NCBI GenBank assembly: GCA_043758125.1
Contig: JAYVOC010000203.1
Coordinates: 1-29,563, forward strand
Reading direction: 5' to 3'
From: JANXSD01 sp043758125
GTDB taxonomy: Bacteria > Bacteroidota > Bacteroidia > AKYH767-A > OLB10
Length of the DNA: 29,563 nucleotides
Made by a program: the position numbers and the translations under genes. Positions 16,196-24,403 of the stretch are shown piece by piece; position 1 is the stretch's first letter; each line of letters opens with the position of its first letter. Under the pieces are notes generated by a model. It did not search any database. It saw nothing but the letters and a program-made list of their open reading frames with translations, and was not told the DNA's origin.

Positions 16196-16540
16196 ATGCC
16201 ACGTTCGGTAAACAGCGTTGCCTCAAAGGCAAGAAGAAAAAAGGTTCTCAAACTAGCGAAAGGTAACTTCGGTGCCCGCAAAAATGTTTGGACAGTAGCA
16301 AAAAACACGGTAGAAAAAGGTTTGCAATATGCTTACCGCGACCGTAAAACCAAAAAACGTAATTTCCGCGCATTGTGGATACAACGTATTAATGCAGCAG
16401 CACGTGAACATGGAATGTCTTACTCAGTTTTTATGGGTGCAATACATAAAAGTAATGTCGACATTAACCGTAAAGTTCTAGCTGATTTAGCAATGAATAA
16501 TCCTGAAGCTTTTGAAGCGATCTTGAAGGCTGTAAAATAA
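16196..16540 (+). CDS. rplT: 50S ribosomal protein L20
   Basis: A 114-aa basic protein that binds 23S rRNA early in 50S assembly. MPRSVNSVASKARRKKVLK, RDRKTKKRNFRALWIQRINAA and the C-terminal domain are standard for bL20. In other bacteria L20 represses its own operon by binding a leader RNA; I could not identify such a structure here. It closes the thrS-infC-rpmI-rplT cluster at a strong terminator. Confidence 0.97.
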   Translation: MPRSVNSVASKARRKKVLKLAKGNFGARKNVWTVAKNTVEKGLQYAYRDRKTKKRNFRALWIQRINAAAREHGMSYSVFMGAIHKSNVDINRKVLADLAMNNPEAFEAILKAVK

Positions 16541-16558
16541 GTTTAAGCCTATAAATTT

Positions 16559-16591
16559 AAAAAAGGGAATCAGCAATGATTCCCTTTTTTT
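16559..16591 (+). terminator. Intrinsic terminator of the infC-rpmI-rplT operon
   Basis: AAAAAAGGGAATCA (16559-16572), loop GCAA, TGATTCCC followed by seven Ts (16577-16591). A classic rho-independent terminator, and its A-run lets it work for the opposing gene as well. Confidence 0.93.
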
Positions 16592-16682
16592 GTATCATAA
16601 TCAACTACATTGAAATTATAAATAGGTGCCTTTAAAATTCTAAACTAAATTGATACTGTATTTTAGAAAAGCAAATCACTAT

Positions 16683-17081
16683 CTATTTAACAACACCTTT
16701 GGTTATTATTTCTTTTAGAACATCGAGATCTACTTCTTCTAATTTGTTAAGATACAAACAACCTTTACCAGTTTTATGTTTGCCTAACTTTTTTAGAAGT
16801 GTTTGTTGCTTTTCAACGGTACCTGGAATATAAAATGCAAAGTTTTGCTTACGAGGAGAAAATCCCATGACAAACCAATCTAGTTCACGTCCACTTTCAT
16901 ATTTTAAGCGTCGATCACCAAATCCAATAATTGCGGTGCCCCACATTTTAGCTTTCGCTTTGGTTGCTTTTTCCATTATCTTTAAAATAGTAAAAGCATC
17001 TTCTTGCTTTTGTACATCGGGAATTGCATTTAAAAAATCGTTAACACTAAGTTCGGTTTTTTTAGTTTTTAATTCAGCCAT
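16683..17081 (-). CDS. DUF1801 family protein
   Basis: A 132-aa cytoplasmic protein of the DUF1801/YdhG-like group, whose biochemical role is not established. Recognisable features are the N-terminal helix pattern, MWGTAIIGFGDRRLKYESGRELDWFVMGFSPRK and the C-terminal KHKTGKGCLYLNKLEEVD. Length and motifs are typical. A TAGCTTTG -7 box lies 55 nt upstream. It is transcribed toward rplT and shares the terminator region with it. Confidence 0.85.
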   Translation of the reverse strand: MAELKTKKTELSVNDFLNAIPDVQKQEDAFTILKIMEKATKAKAKMWGTAIIGFGDRRLKYESGRELDWFVMGFSPRKQNFAFYIPGTVEKQQTLLKKLGKHKTGKGCLYLNKLEEVDLDVLKEIITKGVVK

Positions 17082-17135
17082 TGGATTAATGTTCTTTTTG
17101 AAGCATATAAAGTTAAAAAATAGTAATCATTAACT

Positions 17136-17143
17136 CAAAGCTA
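17136..17143 (-). promoter_or_regulatory. -7 box of the DUF1801 gene (TAGCTTTG)
   Basis: TAGCTTTG on the minus strand matches TAnnTTTG. A TTTG lies 15 nt further upstream (complement of 17159-17162), slightly closer than usual for a -33 element. Confidence 0.5.
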
Positions 17144-17211
17144 ATTAATTCATAATATCAAAAACTAATTTTTTACGATCGATAGAGAATGAATCCGTCA
17201 AAAGTTAATAT

Positions 17212-17219
17212 TAAATTTG
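17212..17219 (+). promoter_or_regulatory. Candidate -7 box of the small membrane protein gene (TAAATTTG)
   Basis: TAAATTTG matches TAnnTTTG, 93 nt before the ATG at 17313. No clear -33 element is visible. Confidence 0.35.
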
Positions 17220-17312
17220 TAGTTTAGTTGTTATAAACGATAAAACACTTAAACACTTTTTCAAAAATAGTATAAAATTTAAGCACCTAATAATATCCAA
17301 AACCAAACAAAC

Positions 17313-17726
17313 ATGAACCCAATCATTAAAAACATTTCAGCTGTAGTTGTTGGAATAATTATCGGCAGTGTAGTAAACATGGCAATTATTATGATTAGTG
17401 GATCTATTATTCCACCACCGAATGGTGCTGATGTAACTACAATGAAAGGATTAAAAGCATCGTTACATTTATTTGAACCAAAACATTTTATTATGCCATT
17501 TTTGGCTCATGCACTTGGAACATTTGTAGGCGCATTAGTTGCAGCACTCATCGCTGCGAACAACAAGATAAAATTTGCAATGGTAATAGGATTCGTATTT
17601 TTAATTGGAGGAATATCAAATGTGATCATGCTGCCATCTCCAACATGGTTCACCATTTTAGATTTAGGATTAGCATATATTCCGATGGGTTACATTGCAG
17701 GAAAATTAGTTGTGAAGAAAGTATAA
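17313..17726 (+). CDS. Small four-helix membrane protein, function unknown
   Basis: A 137-aa protein with about four hydrophobic helices: about 8-32 (ISAVVVGIIIGSVVNMAIIM), 58-80, 86-107 and 114-133. A loop PPPNGADVTTMKGLKASLHLFEP follows the first helix. I recognise it as a type of protein common in Bacteroidota genomes but know no function. It is a single gene with its own candidate promoter. A hairpin (17838-17855) lies about 110 nt downstream. Confidence 0.75.
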   Translation: MNPIIKNISAVVVGIIIGSVVNMAIIMISGSIIPPPNGADVTTMKGLKASLHLFEPKHFIMPFLAHALGTFVGALVAALIAANNKIKFAMVIGFVFLIGGISNVIMLPSPTWFTILDLGLAYIPMGYIAGKLVVKKV

Positions 17727-17837
17727 AATTCATCTTTAAATTAAAACAATTGCCTCGATTTGGATCGAAAAGAAGACAGCTTTATTTTAGAGTATTGGGT
17801 AATATAAAATAATGTATTAGTTTTATGGTTAGAAGGA

Positions 17838-17855
17838 AAACTCCAATGGGAGTTT
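17838..17855 (+). terminator. Hairpin downstream of the small membrane protein gene
   Basis: AAACTCC (17838-17844), loop AATG, GGAGTTT (17849-17855). The stem is 7 bp without a long T-run, so it is a possible terminator only. Confidence 0.35.
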
Positions 17856-17902
17856 CTGAATATACTATTAGTTAAGATTTTTATTGCAACACAATTTATA
17901 TC

Positions 17903-17932
17903 TGTATATTTAATTAGGTAATTAAATATACA
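17903..17932. repeat. 30-bp AT-rich perfect palindrome
   Basis: TGTATATTTAATTA (17903-17916), GG, TAATTAAATATACA (17919-17932). It ends 20 bp before a TAAATTTG -7 box and so would cover the -33 area of the beta-propeller gene promoter, where an operator would act. Confidence 0.6.
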
Positions 17933-17951
17933 ATTAGAAAATAAATCGTAC

Positions 17952-17959
17952 TAAATTTG
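17952..17959 (+). promoter_or_regulatory. Candidate -7 box of the T9SS beta-propeller gene (TAAATTTG)
   Basis: TAAATTTG matches TAnnTTTG, 51 nt before the ATG at 18010. The upstream palindrome replaces a normal -33 sequence. Confidence 0.4.
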
Positions 17960-18009
17960 ATAACACTTTATTGATTTTAAAACAACATAAAACATAATTT
18001 AAACAAAAC

Positions 18010-19521
18010 ATGAAAAAACATCTATTAACTTTTATAATTGCATTTCTATGCTTGAATAATTTTGCAAATGCACAGTGGCAAGGAACCCTGTTTCCTATTA
18101 ATGGAATTATCTATTCATTATTCAATAATGGGACTTCAATCATAGCTGGAACTGATGCCTCCTTTCCTTCCATGGTTGGGGTTTATTTATATGGTAATAG
18201 CTGGTCAAGTACTTCTTTAATTCCACATACAAGAATCACCTCAGTCGTTGGATTTGGTTCAGCAATTTATGCTTCAGGTTTGACAGATGCGGGGGTTTAC
18301 TTTTCAAATGACAATGGAGTTACTTGGACCCAAACATTTAATGGATTACCAACCACATTTTTGGGACAAGTACTTGCAATGCATTCATTAGTGTATGGCG
18401 ATTCTGGTGTTTTTGTCGGATCAGAAAATGGTGTTTATAAAACAAATAATAATGGAACAAATTGGACCGCATCAGGGTTAGCAAACATTGACATTCGTTC
18501 TTTGGCATTTGATGGAAAAAACATGTATGCTGGAACCTATGGTAATGGTGTATATCTATCAACTAATAATGGTAATAGCTGGACAGCAATAAATAATGGT
18601 CTTACTGATACTATCGTAAATACTATTGCAATTAATGGTAACGATATTTATGCTGGTTCAAATAAAGGAATTTTTATTTCTAAGAATAAAGGCAATAGTT
18701 GGTCAGCTATCAACAACGGATTACCAATAGTTAATATAAATGCAATCACTGTAAAGGGGTCATTCATTATTGCGGGGACAGCAAATCAAATATTTGTTTC
18801 AAATGATAAAGGAAACAACTGGGCTCCTTCAAATACTGGATTATTTAGCAATGATATATTTTCACTTGCGACAAAAGGAAATGATGTATATGCTGGCGCA
18901 AATGGATCAGGTGTATTTAAAAGGTCGATTTCAGAAATGACAAATTGCTTTGCATACAATACTACCGCTTATGATTCACTTCAAAACAATTTTACATTAA
19001 GCATTGATTCCTTGACATCCACAATAGCTACATCCTATCATTGGGATTTTGGAGATGGAATTACATCATCAAGTGCGACGCCTTTACATTCCTATTTGAA
19101 AGATAGTTTGTATACAGTGTGTATGACCGTATATACATCTTCGGGAGATTCATGCAGTTATTGTCATGTTATAGGAAAAGATGTTAATGGAAATATTATA
19201 CTTGGAAATAGATCAGTGGGTTTTACATTGAATGTAATAAATTTTAGTTCAACAGGAGTATCACAGAATTTGTTAACTGACAATAATATTCAAGTTTATC
19301 CAAATCCGTTCGATCTTAAAACAACAATTAATTTTTCAACAATGCAGAATAGTACAACAGTGAAACTTTTTGACATTCTTGGTAAAGAAATTAATATTTG
19401 GGAAATTAAAAATAATGATAAGCTTATAATTGAAAAACAATCAATGCTTCCTGGTTTGTATAATTTACAAATTGTAAATGGCAGTAAAAATGTTATCAAT
19501 AGAAAAATTATTGTGCAATAG
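18010..19521 (+). CDS. T9SS-exported beta-propeller/PKD protein
   Basis: A 503-aa secreted protein. A signal peptide (1-21, ending NFANAQ) is followed by a beta-propeller of about 40-residue repeats. Each repeat has a BNR/Asp-box-like core: SNDNGVTWT, TNNNGTNWT, STNNGNSWT, SKNKGNSWS and SNDKGNNWA, with the Trp at 106, 152, 191, 231 and 271. A PKD domain (about 312-390, WDFGDG at 345-350) and a C-terminal type A sorting domain (about 428-503, VYPNPF, KLFDILGKEI, LPGLYNLQI) follow. The sorting domain directs export through the type IX system and attachment to the cell surface. The repeats resemble sialidase or Vps10-type propellers without visible catalytic residues, so a binding role is more likely than an enzyme. 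Confidence 0.88.
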   Translation: MKKHLLTFIIAFLCLNNFANAQWQGTLFPINGIIYSLFNNGTSIIAGTDASFPSMVGVYLYGNSWSSTSLIPHTRITSVVGFGSAIYASGLTDAGVYFSNDNGVTWTQTFNGLPTTFLGQVLAMHSLVYGDSGVFVGSENGVYKTNNNGTNWTASGLANIDIRSLAFDGKNMYAGTYGNGVYLSTNNGNSWTAINNGLTDTIVNTIAINGNDIYAGSNKGIFISKNKGNSWSAINNGLPIVNINAITVKGSFIIAGTANQIFVSNDKGNNWAPSNTGLFSNDIFSLATKGNDVYAGANGSGVFKRSISEMTNCFAYNTTAYDSLQNNFTLSIDSLTSTIATSYHWDFGDGITSSSATPLHSYLKDSLYTVCMTVYTSSGDSCSYCHVIGKDVNGNIILGNRSVGFTLNVINFSSTGVSQNLLTDNNIQVYPNPFDLKTTINFSTMQNSTTVKLFDILGKEINIWEIKNNDKLIIEKQSMLPGLYNLQIVNGSKNVINRKIIVQ

Positions 19522-19868
19522 AAATTAATAATCCAATTTAAATAAATTGTATTTGCAGTATTCATTACAAAATATTTAGTTTAGACACGTTACAACTCAA
19601 TTTTAAATATATCACTTCGTTAATAACCGTTAAATAATTAGCGTTTTAGAGCTAAATTCTTGAAAAATAGATAACAAAAACTTGAAATCTAGTACCAATA
19701 TTTTATTGAAAAAAGCAAAACAATTAACCAGTTTACATCGACAAAATAAATAATTTAATTGGGAATAATTTTCATACAGATGTATTATTTTGATAAAACA
19801 ATTAAAACAAATTTGTCAGTGTTGTGTTAACATTTTAACTTTAAATAACTATACCAAATAATATAATT
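19522..19868. other. Non-coding gap before the alcohol dehydrogenase gene
   Basis: I see no gene. A small hairpin CAATTT-aaat-AAATTG (19534-19549) just after the propeller gene could help termination. No TAnnTTTG promoter box is evident before 19869. Confidence 0.4.
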
Positions 19869-20909
19869 ATGATACAATCAAAAGGATATGCTGCTGCGAA
19901 TGCTGAATCAAATTTAGCACCTTGGAGTTTTGAGAGACGAGAATTAGGGTTACATGATGTGCATATTGAAATACATTTTTGTGGCGTTTGCCATTCCGAT
20001 CTACATCAAATAAAAAATGAATGGTTCCCAGGAATTTTCCCAATGGTACCAGGTCATGAAATTGTTGGAAAAATTATTGCTGTTGGTGATCATGTAAAAA
20101 AATTTAAAATAGGAGACTTAGCAGGAGTTGGTTGTTTAGTAGACTCTTGTCGTACCTGCGAAAATTGCAATGTTGGTTTAGAACAATATTGTCTTAATGG
20201 ATCAGTTGCAACATATAATGGTAGGGGAAAAGATGGTTTATCAACGTATGGTGGCTATTCAAACAACATTGTAGTTCATGAGGATTTTGCGCTCCATATT
20301 TCAGAAAAATTATCGCTTGCAGCTGTTGCTCCTTTACTTTGCGCTGGCATTACTACTTATTCTCCTTTACGTCACTGGAAAGTTGGTAAGGGTCATAAAT
20401 TAGCAGTTCTTGGACTAGGTGGATTAGGACACATGGCAGTTAAATTTGGAGTCGCATTCGGTGCTGAAGTAACTGTATTAAGTACCTCCCCTTCAAAAGA
20501 AAAAGAAGCGAAGGCATTAGGCGCTCACAATTTTATTGTTACAACGAATTCTGAACAATTTGCTTCAGCGAAAAGTTCATTTGACTTTATAGTAGATACA
20601 GTTTCTGCAAAACATGACCTAGCTTCTTATCTTTCATTATTAAAAACCAACGGGATTCACATTTGTGTTGGAGCTCCCACAGAACCACACATAGTCCCTG
20701 CATTTGCACTCTTAGGTGGAAGAAAAAGTGTTGCTGGATCTGGAATTGGTGGTCTTCCTGAAACACAAGAAATGTTAGATTATTGTGCCGAAAATAACAT
20801 TGTTTCAGATATAGAATTAATCGATATTAAAAATATTACTTCTGCTTACGAACGCATGATAAAAGGAGATGTGCGTTATCGATTTGTTATTGATATGTCT
20901 ACCTTATAA
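19869..20909 (+). CDS. Zinc-dependent alcohol/aldehyde dehydrogenase, YahK type
   Basis: A 346-aa medium-chain dehydrogenase that reduces aldehydes or oxidises alcohols with NAD(P). The catalytic zinc ligands are Cys38 (CGVCHSD), His63 (PGHE) and Cys158. The structural zinc ligands are Cys94, Cys97, Cys100 and Cys108. The Rossmann motif GLGGLG is at 182-187. The layout and phrases such as VPGHEIVGKI and TYGGYSNNIVV match the YahK/cinnamyl-alcohol-dehydrogenase subgroup, whose members usually prefer NADPH. All catalytic residues are present. The gene stands alone, and its physiological substrate is unknown. Confidence 0.9.
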   Translation: MIQSKGYAAANAESNLAPWSFERRELGLHDVHIEIHFCGVCHSDLHQIKNEWFPGIFPMVPGHEIVGKIIAVGDHVKKFKIGDLAGVGCLVDSCRTCENCNVGLEQYCLNGSVATYNGRGKDGLSTYGGYSNNIVVHEDFALHISEKLSLAAVAPLLCAGITTYSPLRHWKVGKGHKLAVLGLGGLGHMAVKFGVAFGAEVTVLSTSPSKEKEAKALGAHNFIVTTNSEQFASAKSSFDFIVDTVSAKHDLASYLSLLKTNGIHICVGAPTEPHIVPAFALLGGRKSVAGSGIGGLPETQEMLDYCAENNIVSDIELIDIKNITSAYERMIKGDVRYRFVIDMSTL

Positions 20910-20986
20910 TTTTTATTGAATTTAAAAAGCACTTTAACTTAGTCCGGAAAGATAAACTTCATTTATTCTTTCCAAGAAAAATATCA

Positions 20987-21520
20987 ATGAATTTATACCT
21001 TTTTAAATCACAGCGATTGGGGTTTAGGACTTGGACATTTGAAGATGTAGAAAAACTCAATTAAATCAATTGTGATCCAAAAGTTATGGAACATTTCCCC
21101 ACAATTAAAACCATAATTCAGACTAAAGATTTCATAACAAAAATGCAAAAACAATTTAGCGAAAAAGGGTTTTGCTATTTTGCAATTGACAAACTTGAAG
21201 ATGGAAAATTTATAGGTTTTATTGGAATTTCAGAACAATCTATCGAACCTGATATGCCATCTTTTATTGACATTGGTTGGAGATTAAATAGTAATGAATG
21301 GAATAATGGTTACGCCACGGAAGGAGCTAAAAAATGCCTAGATTTTGCATTTATTAATTTAAATATTTTAAAAATAAATGCTATAGCTCCTATAGTTAAT
21401 GTTAAATCGGAATAAGTAATGATAAAGATTGGAATGAGCAAAGTGAGAAATTTTATTCACCCCAAATTGATGGAAAATGATCGACTTAAAATGTGTGTTT
21501 TCTATGAGATTATCAAATGA
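20987..21520 (+). pseudogene. GNAT acetyltransferase gene with two in-frame TAA stops
   Basis: From ATG 20987 to TGA 21518-21520 the frame encodes a complete RimJ/RimL-type N-acetyltransferase of about 177 residues but for TAA at 21062-21064 (codon 26) and TAA at 21413-21415 (codon 143). There is no frameshift. The N-terminal part (YLFKSQRLGFRTWTFEDVEKLN), core (GWRLNSNEWNNGYATEGAKK, the acetyl-CoA-binding region) and C-terminal part (VMIKIGMSKVRNFIHP, RLKMCVFYEI) line up as one protein. Both stops could come from CAA by one C-to-T change. The middle piece (21086-21415, 109 aa) retains an ATG but lacks the ends, so it is unlikely to be active. An intact GNAT gene follows. Confidence 0.85.
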
Positions 21521-21655
21521 TTAATTATTCACCTTAAATGAAAAAAAACGGTATCTTTATTTGAAGTTAAATAAAAGAATAAGCTGGTAAAAATAATGGA
21601 TTGCCTTTTACTATTTCTATGTTCGATATTTTATAAACGTTGAAGAAAATAAAAA

Positions 21656-22162
21656 ATGAATAACATTCTCGAAACTGAAAGATTAAATTTACGTCAATTT
21701 ACATTAGATGATTCAAAATTTATTATTGAATTATTAAATAGTGATGGTTGGATAAAATACATTGGTGATCGTAATATCAAAACTGAGGAAGATGCTAAAA
21801 GCTATTTGCAAAATGGTGCATTTAAAAGCTATGAAAAAAATGGATATGGATTGTGGATGGTAGAAATAAAAGAAAATAAAATTCCAATAGGAATGTGTGG
21901 CATTATTAACAGAGCTGAACTTGAATGTCCGGATATTGGTTTTGCGCTTTTACCAGAATTTTCAGGTAAAGGATTTGCATTTGAAATTGCTCTATCAACG
22001 CTACAATATGCAAAGGAACAATTGAATCTACCAACAATATTCGGCATCACAGTTTCTTATAATATTAACTCGATAAATCTTTTAAAGAAAATAGGAATGA
22101 AATTTATTAAAACGATAAACCTCCCCGACGATCCTGAAGAATTAATGTTATTTAGTAATTGA
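21656..22162 (+). CDS. GNAT-family N-acetyltransferase
   Basis: A 168-aa acetyl-CoA-dependent acetyltransferase of the RimJ/RimL group. It opens ETERLNLRQFTLDDSKFI, has the central strand IPIGMCGIINR, the acetyl-CoA loop LLPEFSGKGFAFEIALSTLQYA and ends with NSINLLKKIGMKFIKT. Substrates of this group range from ribosomal proteins to small molecules and cannot be told here. It follows a broken paralogue and precedes the SGNH hydrolase gene by 21 nt, so the two may be co-transcribed. Confidence 0.88.
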   Translation: MNNILETERLNLRQFTLDDSKFIIELLNSDGWIKYIGDRNIKTEEDAKSYLQNGAFKSYEKNGYGLWMVEIKENKIPIGMCGIINRAELECPDIGFALLPEFSGKGFAFEIALSTLQYAKEQLNLPTIFGITVSYNINSINLLKKIGMKFIKTINLPDDPEELMLFSN

Positions 22163-22183
22163 TTTAAAAGTAATACCTCTAAA

Positions 22184-23443
22184 ATGAAACTACCGTTAAC
22201 TATCCTTTTAACAATACTATTTCTTAAAGCTTATTCTCAAAGTCAAACAAAAAGAGCTTTATTTATTGGCAATAGTTATACCTATGTAAATAATTTACCA
22301 CAAGCAATAGCTGACCTAGCGCTTTCAGTAGGAGATTCACTTCTATTTGATAGTAATACAATTGGTGGATATACACTTGCTCAACATTCAACTAATGCAA
22401 CAACACTTAGTAAAATTGCAAATGGGAATTGGAATTTTGTGGTGCTACAAGAACAAAGTCAACTCCCCTCCTTCCCTATTAGTCAAGTTCTAACTGATGT
22501 TTTTCCATTTGCTCGCACATTAGATAGCACGATAAAGATTTATAATGCCTGCGCTGAAACAATGTTTTATATGACTTGGGGTCGTAAAAATGGAGACGCA
22601 TCAAATTGCTCCTTTTGGCCACCTGTATGTAGTTATAATGGAATGGATAGCCTTTTGAATTTGCGTTATAGAATGTTAGCAGATAGTAATCAATCTTTGC
22701 TATCACCTGTTGGAAAAGTGTGGAATTATATCCGATTAAATTATCCATTGATTGATTTGTATCAATCAGATGAAAGTCATCCTACGGTTTATGGTACTTA
22801 CGCAGCCGCATGTTGTTTTTATGCAGTTATATTTAGAAAAGATCCATCTTTAATAACCAACGATTATGGACTAACTTCTTTAGATGCGAACAATATTAGA
22901 AATGCTGCAAAAGTAATTGCATTTGATAGTTTATTGACATGGCATATTGGTGAATATGATCCATTAGCAAATTTTCAATTTACACAATCTAGTGGTCGAC
23001 AAGTAACATTTATTAATAACGCTATAAATTGCGATAAATACACATGGGATTTTGGTGATGGTGATACATCAACCAACATGAATCCTATTCATACTTATAA
23101 CTTAGATGGAAATTATATTGTAACTCTCATTGGAAATAAATGTGATAAAATAGATAGCACTCAACAAACTATTTCCATTAATAGTACTGGACTATCAATT
23201 AAAAATATTCAACAGAATATTGCAGAAATTTATCCTAACCCAGCGCTAACTTCACTATACTTGAAAACAAATGAAGCTTCCAGCTATAGAATGATTAATT
23301 TTCTTGGCATTGAAATGAAAAGAGAATTGATCTTAAGTTCAAAGCAAAAAATTGATGTTTCATATTTAAAAAGTGGAATTTATATTTTACAATTATTTAG
23401 CAATGAAAATTATGTCAAGCAAATTAAGTTTGTAAAAAATTAA
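22184..23443 (+). CDS. T9SS-exported SGNH hydrolase with PKD domain
   Basis: A 419-aa secreted protein. After a signal peptide (1-18, LKAYSQ) comes an SGNH/GDSL-like hydrolase domain (about 22-255): block I FIGNSYT with Ser31, and block V SDESHPTVYG with Asp196 and His199. A PKD domain (about 262-335, WDFGDGDTS) and a C-terminal type A T9SS sorting domain (about 345-419, IYPNPA, LKSGIYILQL, KQIKFVKN) follow. It is likely an esterase or deacetylase held at the cell surface. The N-terminal domain resembles the DUF4886 type of SGNH hydrolase; the substrate is unknown. Confidence 0.85.
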   Translation: MKLPLTILLTILFLKAYSQSQTKRALFIGNSYTYVNNLPQAIADLALSVGDSLLFDSNTIGGYTLAQHSTNATTLSKIANGNWNFVVLQEQSQLPSFPISQVLTDVFPFARTLDSTIKIYNACAETMFYMTWGRKNGDASNCSFWPPVCSYNGMDSLLNLRYRMLADSNQSLLSPVGKVWNYIRLNYPLIDLYQSDESHPTVYGTYAAACCFYAVIFRKDPSLITNDYGLTSLDANNIRNAAKVIAFDSLLTWHIGEYDPLANFQFTQSSGRQVTFINNAINCDKYTWDFGDGDTSTNMNPIHTYNLDGNYIVTLIGNKCDKIDSTQQTISINSTGLSIKNIQQNIAEIYPNPALTSLYLKTNEASSYRMINFLGIEMKRELILSSKQKIDVSYLKSGIYILQLFSNENYVKQIKFVKN

Positions 23444-23484
23444 TGTAGCTTATTGTATTTCCATCATCTAGATTAAATATAAAA

Positions 23485-23946
23485 CTACATACTCTCCACT
23501 AACTTTTTAATTTCAACCAATATTGGATTCCAGCCTTCACCTCCATTATAAGCTTCTTCATAGCGTCGCTTACCATCAGCAACTAAAGAATAATCCCCTT
23601 GACTAACAACAAGTAGAATATGATCTTTTTCACGATTAAGTTGATACCTAACTGTTAAATAATTTTCTGGAATATCTTCTACCTCCGACTCGGGATCTAT
23701 TGTTGTATACGATAGTATTTCATTAGGTTTAATCTCAACAATATTCCCTTTAACTGCAATCAATTCCGTCCCTTCGTATTCCATCTTCCAAAGTAACGCA
23801 CTACCCACTTTCCAGTCGGAAACTGTTTCACAACCAAACATGTATTTTTTAGTTTGTTCTGGATTAGTTAACGCATCCCATACCTGTGCTGCAGTACCAT
23901 TTATAGTTACGCTACTCTTCACATAAAGCGCCTTTTTCTTAATCAT
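23485..23946 (-). CDS. SRPBCC/AHSA1-domain protein
   Basis: A 153-aa cytoplasmic protein with the START-like fold of the AHSA1 (activator of Hsp90 ATPase-like) group. Typical elements are the opening SSVTINGTAAQVWDALTNPEQ, DWKVGSALLWKM, IVEIKPNEILSYT and the C-terminal helix GGEGWNPILVEIKKLV. Such proteins bind hydrophobic ligands, and many occur as stand-alone genes with unknown function. It lies 91 nt downstream of the CoA-binding gene on the same strand, so co-transcription is possible. Confidence 0.87.
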   Translation of the reverse strand: MIKKKALYVKSSVTINGTAAQVWDALTNPEQTKKYMFGCETVSDWKVGSALLWKMEYEGTELIAVKGNIVEIKPNEILSYTTIDPESEVEDIPENYLTVRYQLNREKDHILLVVSQGDYSLVADGKRRYEEAYNGGEGWNPILVEIKKLVESM

Positions 23947-24037
23947 AAATTTTAATTATTTATTTTTTGGTAATTGCCAATACTCATTCATTGCAAAATT
24001 GATATTGAATTGCTTTCTGCTATTTACGATAGTCCTT

Positions 24038-24403
24038 TCAATACTGACCTGTAGATAACATCACCAATGTGCAAGCTTCAATTGCCTCTATTCCGTTTGC
24101 TTCTAATTTATTTTCGAATTCACCATTTTCAGTACCAGGATTAAATATTACTCTTCTTGGTTTTAATTGTAAGATGTAACCTTCATATAATGGTTGAATT
24201 TTTGAATTCACATATAATGTTACTGTATCAATATCATCAAATACAATATGCTCTTTTTCAAATATAACATTCTTCACAACTCCAGTACGATTAGCTAATG
24301 CACGTACTTCATGCTGTGACTCAAGCAATCGATTAATTGCCATAAACGAATAACGTTGTGGATTTTCAGAAGCACCAATCACTAAGGTTTTGTTTTTCAT
24401 CAT
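24038..24403 (-). CDS. CoA-binding domain protein (YccU-like)
   Basis: A 121-aa single Rossmann-fold protein. It begins MMKNKTLVIGASENPQRYSF, the nucleotide-binding GxSxxPxRxS pattern of the CoA-binding (succinyl-CoA synthetase-like) family, and contains PRRVIFNPGTENGEFE near the end. The ATG at 24403 overlaps the TGA of the MFS gene by one base (TGATG), so translation is coupled. A longer frame inside the MFS gene (to 24478) is rejected. Function is unknown; relatives bind CoA. Confidence 0.83.
   Translation of the reverse strand: MMKNKTLVIGASENPQRYSFMAINRLLESQHEVRALANRTGVVKNVIFEKEHIVFDDIDTVTLYVNSKIQPLYEGYILQLKPRRVIFNPGTENGEFENKLEANGIEAIEACTLVMLSTGQY

Noticed and set aside
20987..21520. Reassigned or suppressed TAA codons explaining the broken GNAT gene
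   Set aside because: Many other genes in the window end normally at TAA, so global reassignment is ruled out; local readthrough has no support.
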